64,000 nucleotides of DNA from Martinezella rhizogenes (GTDB lineage Bacteria; Pseudomonadota; Alphaproteobacteria; Rhizobiales; Rhizobiaceae), in assembly GCA_013322215.1 (NCBI GenBank), contig JAAMEZ010000021.1, forward strand, positions 62,001 through 126,000, in the 5' to 3' direction. The position numbers and the translations under genes were made by a program. This document shows, piece after piece, positions 60,730-64,000 of this stretch; the stretch's first letter is position 1, and every line of letters starts with the position of its first letter. The notes under the pieces were generated by a model, which was not told the origin of the DNA, did not search any database, and was given only the letters and a program-made list of their open reading frames with translations.

Positions 60730-61444
60730 GGAGCAAAGCCAGCCGCTCCACTTCGGCTGCAATCATGGCAGCCTTCGGTCGGCCGCCGCGCTCAGCGCCC
60801 AATCGTGAGCGTAGATCACTCGAAACGGGTTTGGCGAGAAGCGTTGCGAGCTGAGTGTTCAAAGAGGCTGCCGGATCCCAAACCTCCGCTATGGCGCCGG
60901 TTGCAACAAGGTTATCGAGTCCGGGCGCGAAGACGGGCGTTGTCTCGGCCTTTTCTTTTAACGTAGCGAGCGGCAGCTTGGTCACTCGGGCCATGGATGG
61001 CAGGTCCATGACTTCGGGCCAGGCGGTGGGCAGGGCTACCAGCGATCCGCAGGCCAGCGCGGTGGCGATGAAGGCACCGGCAGCGCTGCCTCCATAGAGA
61101 AGGCCGACTGTGCGATGTCCGGCGTGCTCTGCCTGCCATAGGGCCTTCGCCAGGTGCGCCAACGTCTCGCTGAGACCCAGCAGCTCATCACGCCGGCTCA
61201 TCCTCTGGCTGCCGGAGTCAACCAGAAACAGCATGGGCGAACTGTCCAGCCGCCGGGCGACGGAAAGGATATGCGCGGCGAGGGCCAGCGCCTCATCGAC
61301 GCCCGGATAGGTCTTGTCGGCAATGCCGATCAGATTGATCCTGTTTTGTTGGTCCAACAGACCCCAGCCGGTAACAAGCCCATCCGCCTGCGTTATCTCG
61401 TAGCCGGCGGGAAAGAGTGAGGACAGGATATCAGCGAGCAGCAT
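60722..61444 (-). CDS. mdcE: Malonate decarboxylase gamma subunit
   Basis: A 240-aa partner of MdcD in the malonyl-S-ACP decarboxylase, crotonase-like. It shows LVTGWGLLDQQNRINLIGIA, PMLFLVDSGSQRMSRRDELL, LYGGSAAGAFIATALACGSL and LATLLAKPVSSDLRSRLGAE. It overlaps mdcD by 14 bp. Confidence 0.93.
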   Translation of the reverse strand: MLLADILSSLFPAGYEITQADGLVTGWGLLDQQNRINLIGIADKTYPGVDEALALAAHILSVARRLDSSPMLFLVDSGSQRMSRRDELLGLSETLAHLAKALWQAEHAGHRTVGLLYGGSAAGAFIATALACGSLVALPTAWPEVMDLPSMARVTKLPLATLKEKAETTPVFAPGLDNLVATGAIAEVWDPAASLNTQLATLLAKPVSSDLRSRLGAERGGRPKAAMIAAEVERLALLHG

Positions 61445-62342
61445 CGGCGCTCTCCCGGTGGATATTGGCTGTGGTGAGGAAAGTCTCGATGTCCCGCTCC
61501 GGTATTTCGGCGGGATGCTCGATATGCAGCCGGGCCCATATCTCGGTGGCATCACGGGTATCGCCAAAATGGCGCAATCGCTCTTCGAGCCGTGTCTGTT
61601 CTGCTTCGAGCACCGCTTGGTCCAAGGTGGCTGGCCGTTGCAGCGCGGCAATCGCACCAGCTCGGAAGGCGGCGATATCGTCTTCGACGAAGACATCAAC
61701 CCCGCCAGTCAGATAGCGATGCTTGCCGCCCATGGTTCGCCAGACGAGTGCCCGGTCGCGCGAGTCGAATTCTTCCACGCCTTTGTTCGTCTCGATGACT
61801 TCCGGACCGGAAACGGACAGGCGACCCTGCTCGGAGATGACGAGCGCCGAGCAGCAGCCGGCAATAAGACTGCCGCCGCCATAGCAGCCCGCCCGGCCGC
61901 CAAGCAGCCCGATGACGCGCACGCCATCGGATCGCGCGTCCAGCACGGCGCGCATGATCTCGGAAATGGCCAGTTCACCGGCATTGGCCTCCTGCAGGCG
62001 CACGCCGCCGGTGTCGAAGAGAATGATGATATCCCGCCGCATCTTGCCTGCGGCATGCAGCAGGCCCGTCAGCTTGGCGCCATGTACTTCGCCAATCGCA
62101 CCGCCCATGAAGCGCCCTTCCTGGGCAGCCACCAGAACGGCGCGGCCGTCGATGCGACCGGTGCCGACGATGATGCCGTCATCGAACTGCCGAGGTAGAT
62201 CGAAGAGCCCAAGATGAGGGCTCGTCTCCCGCCGTTCCGGGCCTAGAAATTCGGTGAAGCTGTCGGCATCGAGCAGATGCGATAACCGGCCGCGGGCAGA
62301 TTCTTCATACCAGCTTCGGCGCAGTTTGTGAGGATTGTTCAT
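61431..62342 (-). CDS. mdcD: Malonate decarboxylase beta subunit
   Basis: A 303-aa carboxyltransferase-fold subunit that decarboxylates malonyl-S-ACP with MdcE. It shows SWYEESARGRLSHLLDADSF, VLVAAQEGRFMGGAIGEVHG, IILFDTGGVRLQEANAGELA and GGRAGCYGGGSLIAGCCSAL (oxyanion-hole glycines). Its ATG overlaps mdcC by 4 bp. Confidence 0.95.
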   Translation of the reverse strand: MNNPHKLRRSWYEESARGRLSHLLDADSFTEFLGPERRETSPHLGLFDLPRQFDDGIIVGTGRIDGRAVLVAAQEGRFMGGAIGEVHGAKLTGLLHAAGKMRRDIIILFDTGGVRLQEANAGELAISEIMRAVLDARSDGVRVIGLLGGRAGCYGGGSLIAGCCSALVISEQGRLSVSGPEVIETNKGVEEFDSRDRALVWRTMGGKHRYLTGGVDVFVEDDIAAFRAGAIAALQRPATLDQAVLEAEQTRLEERLRHFGDTRDATEIWARLHIEHPAEIPERDIETFLTTANIHRESADAAR

Positions 62343-62650
62343 TCTGGCTTCTCCATCAGCCGCACGCCTTGGGCCAGGCGCAGCGCCACCATGTCGGGCC
62401 GTGCTCCGCCATCATTGATCGTGATGCGCAGACCGCCGGCAGCTGAGCGCGCCGCGAAATCCTCGGTAACCGCTGCCCACAGCTCGGCGAAACCATGGGC
62501 AGGCGTCGCGATCTCGATGACGCAACGGTCGGGCGCCTCCCGCCGTTCAAGCAATATCTCCAGGTTGCCCGAAGCGACGACGCCCACCAGAGCCATGGCG
62601 CGGGTTCCGCCGGTCTGCGTCGATTTCAATTCATAGAGCAGGTTTTCCAT
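62339..62650 (-). CDS. mdcC: Malonate decarboxylase acyl carrier protein (delta subunit)
   Basis: A 103-aa acyl carrier. The modified serine is expected at residue 27 in GVVASGNLEIL, where MdcG attaches the 2'-(5''-phosphoribosyl)-3'-dephospho-CoA group. It ends with RITINDGGARPDMVALRLAQ as in MdcC/CitD-like carriers. It lies 10 bp downstream of mdcA. Confidence 0.94.
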   Translation of the reverse strand: MENLLYELKSTQTGGTRAMALVGVVASGNLEILLERREAPDRCVIEIATPAHGFAELWAAVTEDFAARSAAGGLRITINDGGARPDMVALRLAQGVRLMEKPE

Positions 62651-62660
62651 GGCAGCGGCC

Positions 62661-64000
62661 TTACCAATTGCGGAACCGGGAAGGCGGCCTGTACAGGCCG
62701 CCGGAGGCGAGCATCAGATCCTTGATGGAGTGCGCAGCCAGCAGGCTGCGATCGGCATCCAAGGGATCGATTCCAAGATCTTCGGGGCGCTGGATGACTT
62801 TGCGCTGACGTAGGTGTTCCACCATCTTGCGGTCCCGGGCGCGGCCGACCTCGGTGTAGCCTGCCACGCCGCGGATCGCCTGCTCCCGCTCGTCCTTGTC
62901 ACGGCACAGCAACAGATTGGCGATCCCTTCTTCCGTCACGATGTGGCTGACGTCGTCACCGTAAACCATCACGGGAGCCAGATCGAGCTGCAGCTTGTCG
63001 GCCAGATCCAGGGCGGCCAGACGCTCGACGAACATCGGCACCATGCCATCGCCGAAGGTTTCGCCGATCTGGACGACCAGTTTGCGTCCGCGACGCAGGG
63101 CAGGGGTAGCTGCAGCAGGGTCGGCTTCCTCGCCCGCACGCAGCCAGGCTTCGCTCGGATGGCGCCGACCTCGCGCATCCGATCCCATATTGGGGGCACC
63201 GCCGAAGCCGGCGACCCTGCTGCCGGTCACGGTCGAACTGTTGCCGGAAAGGTCGATCTGCAAGGTCGAGCCGATGAACATGTCGCAGGCATAGAGTCCG
63301 GCGGTCTGGCAGAAGGCGCGGTTGGAGCGCAGTGAGCCGTCAGGCCCGGTGAAAAAAATGTCGGGGCGAGCCCGCATATAATCTTCCATGCCCACTTCGG
63401 ATCCGAAGCAATGGATCTGCTCCACCCATCCGGCTTCGATGGCGGGGATCAGAGTGGGGTGAGGGTTCAGCGCCCAGTTCGTGCAGACCTTGCCCTTCAA
63501 TCCCAGCCGTTCGCCGTAGGTCGGCAGCAGCAACTCGATGGCCGCGGTGTTGAAGCCGATGCCATGGTTCAGGCGGCGCACGCCATAGGGCGCATACAGT
63601 CCCTTGATGGCCAGCATTGCCGTCAGGATTTGCGTTTCGGTAATGGCCGCCGGATCGCGCGTGAACAGCGGTTCCACATAGAAGGGGCGTTTAGCGTCCA
63701 CCACGAAATGAACCTGGTCGGCAGGAATGTCGACGCGCGGCACGCGATCGACGATCTCGCCCACCTGGGCGATGACCAGTCCCTTGCCGAAGCTCGTGGC
63801 TTCCACGACCGTTGGTGTGTCTTCCGTATTCGGCCCGGTATAGAGATTTCCCGCCTTGTCCGCGCTGACCGCGGCGATGAGCGCCACCTGTGGCGTCAGA
63901 TCAATGAAGTAGCGGGCGAAGAGTTCCAGATAGGTGTGAACGGCACCCAGTTCGATCTGGCCGCCGAACATCATGCGCGCGATGCGGGCCGACTGCGGGC
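62661..64000 (-). CDS. mdcA: Malonate decarboxylase alpha subunit (acetyl-S-ACP:malonate ACP transferase), 5' end outside window
   Basis: The frame is open from the stop at 62661 to the right edge, about 446 codons. The full protein in other species is ~550 aa, so roughly 100 residues are missing. MdcA swaps acetyl for malonyl on the carrier. It shows FVVDAKRPFYVEPLFTRDPA, LNHGIGFNTAAIELLLPTYG, CTNWALNPHPTLIPAIEAGW, ADMFIGST-like CDMFIGSTLQIDLSGNSSTV and the C-terminal GGLYRPPSRFRNW. It is first in order of the mdcA-C-D-E-G-B-H operon. Confidence 0.95.
   Translation of the reverse strand, partial: PQSARIARMMFGGQIELGAVHTYLELFARYFIDLTPQVALIAAVSADKAGNLYTGPNTEDTPTVVEATSFGKGLVIAQVGEIVDRVPRVDIPADQVHFVVDAKRPFYVEPLFTRDPAAITETQILTAMLAIKGLYAPYGVRRLNHGIGFNTAAIELLLPTYGERLGLKGKVCTNWALNPHPTLIPAIEAGWVEQIHCFGSEVGMEDYMRARPDIFFTGPDGSLRSNRAFCQTAGLYACDMFIGSTLQIDLSGNSSTVTGSRVAGFGGAPNMGSDARGRRHPSEAWLRAGEEADPAAATPALRRGRKLVVQIGETFGDGMVPMFVERLAALDLADKLQLDLAPVMVYGDDVSHIVTEEGIANLLLCRDKDEREQAIRGVAGYTEVGRARDRKMVEHLRQRKVIQRPEDLGIDPLDADRSLLAAHSIKDLMLASGGLYRPPSRFRNW

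Noticed and set aside
1..64000. CRISPR arrays, tRNA or rRNA genes, insertion sequences, prophage
   Set aside because: No regularly spaced repeats, no tRNA cloverleaf or rRNA stretch noticed, and no transposase, integrase or phage structural gene found by reading. A covariance search could still find a small RNA.

Overview
The window looks like the chromosome, or a large replicon, of a Rhizobium/Agrobacterium-group alphaproteobacterium. The evidence is GC-rich coding with alphaproteobacterial codon use, two copies of the Rhizobium-specific intergenic mosaic element (RIME), a possible CtrA box, and an abundance of periplasmic-binding-protein sugar ABC systems. No rRNA, tRNA, CRISPR array, insertion sequence or phage gene was recognised.

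Layout: (1) 1-324 holds the N-terminal end of a membrane c-di-GMP-type gene with an in-frame stop. (2) 1.1-7.4 kb is an RND efflux pump (adaptor plus HAE1 permease) divergent from an AdeRS-like two-component system. (3) 7.4-17 kb is a mixed block: NmrA-type oxidoreductase, AraC regulator, a ParDE-like toxin-antitoxin pair, a membrane protein, a DsbA-like protein, a fosmidomycin-resistance-type MFS pump with a divergent cupin/AraC regulator, an MFS_3 exporter and an unusual signal peptidase I. (4) 17.3-20.3 kb is a GGDEF/EAL protein with a small secreted cysteine-free molybdopterin-fold partner.

(5) 20.8-38.8 kb is a purine-to-glycerate catabolic island. It contains purine permease, guanine deaminase, xanthine dehydrogenase XdhABC, cytochrome-type urate oxidase PuuD, 5-hydroxyisourate hydrolase, ureidoglycolate lyase, then glyoxylate carboligase, hydroxypyruvate isomerase, tartronate semialdehyde reductase and glycerate kinase. 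An IclR and a LysR regulator and a Phd/PIN toxin-antitoxin pair lie inside it. Purine carbon enters as guanine or xanthine, leaves ureidoglycolate as glyoxylate, and becomes 2-phosphoglycerate. The OHCU decarboxylase, allantoinase and allantoate-degrading steps are not in the window.

(6) 39.2-58.2 kb is a carbohydrate island in three units. The first is a LacI-controlled operon (TIM-barrel isomerase, binding protein, two permeases, ATPase, GMC oxidoreductase) with a pair of perfect LacI operators around its promoter. The second is an AraC-regulated GH4 glycosidase. The third is a DeoR-led amino-sugar-like operon (kinase, binding protein, two permeases, SIS isomerase/deaminase, GatZ/KbaZ, ATPase). 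(7) 58.3-64 kb is a malonate decarboxylase operon, mdcA-C-D-E-G-B-H, running off the right edge.

The most interesting leads are the cysteine-free Mo-cofactor-fold/c-di-GMP pair under a possible CtrA site, the amino-sugar operon whose only tagatose-series enzyme is GatZ, the LacI operator pair, the IclR-type operators at gcl, the structured leader of the purine permease, and a RIME that supplies the gcl stop codon.
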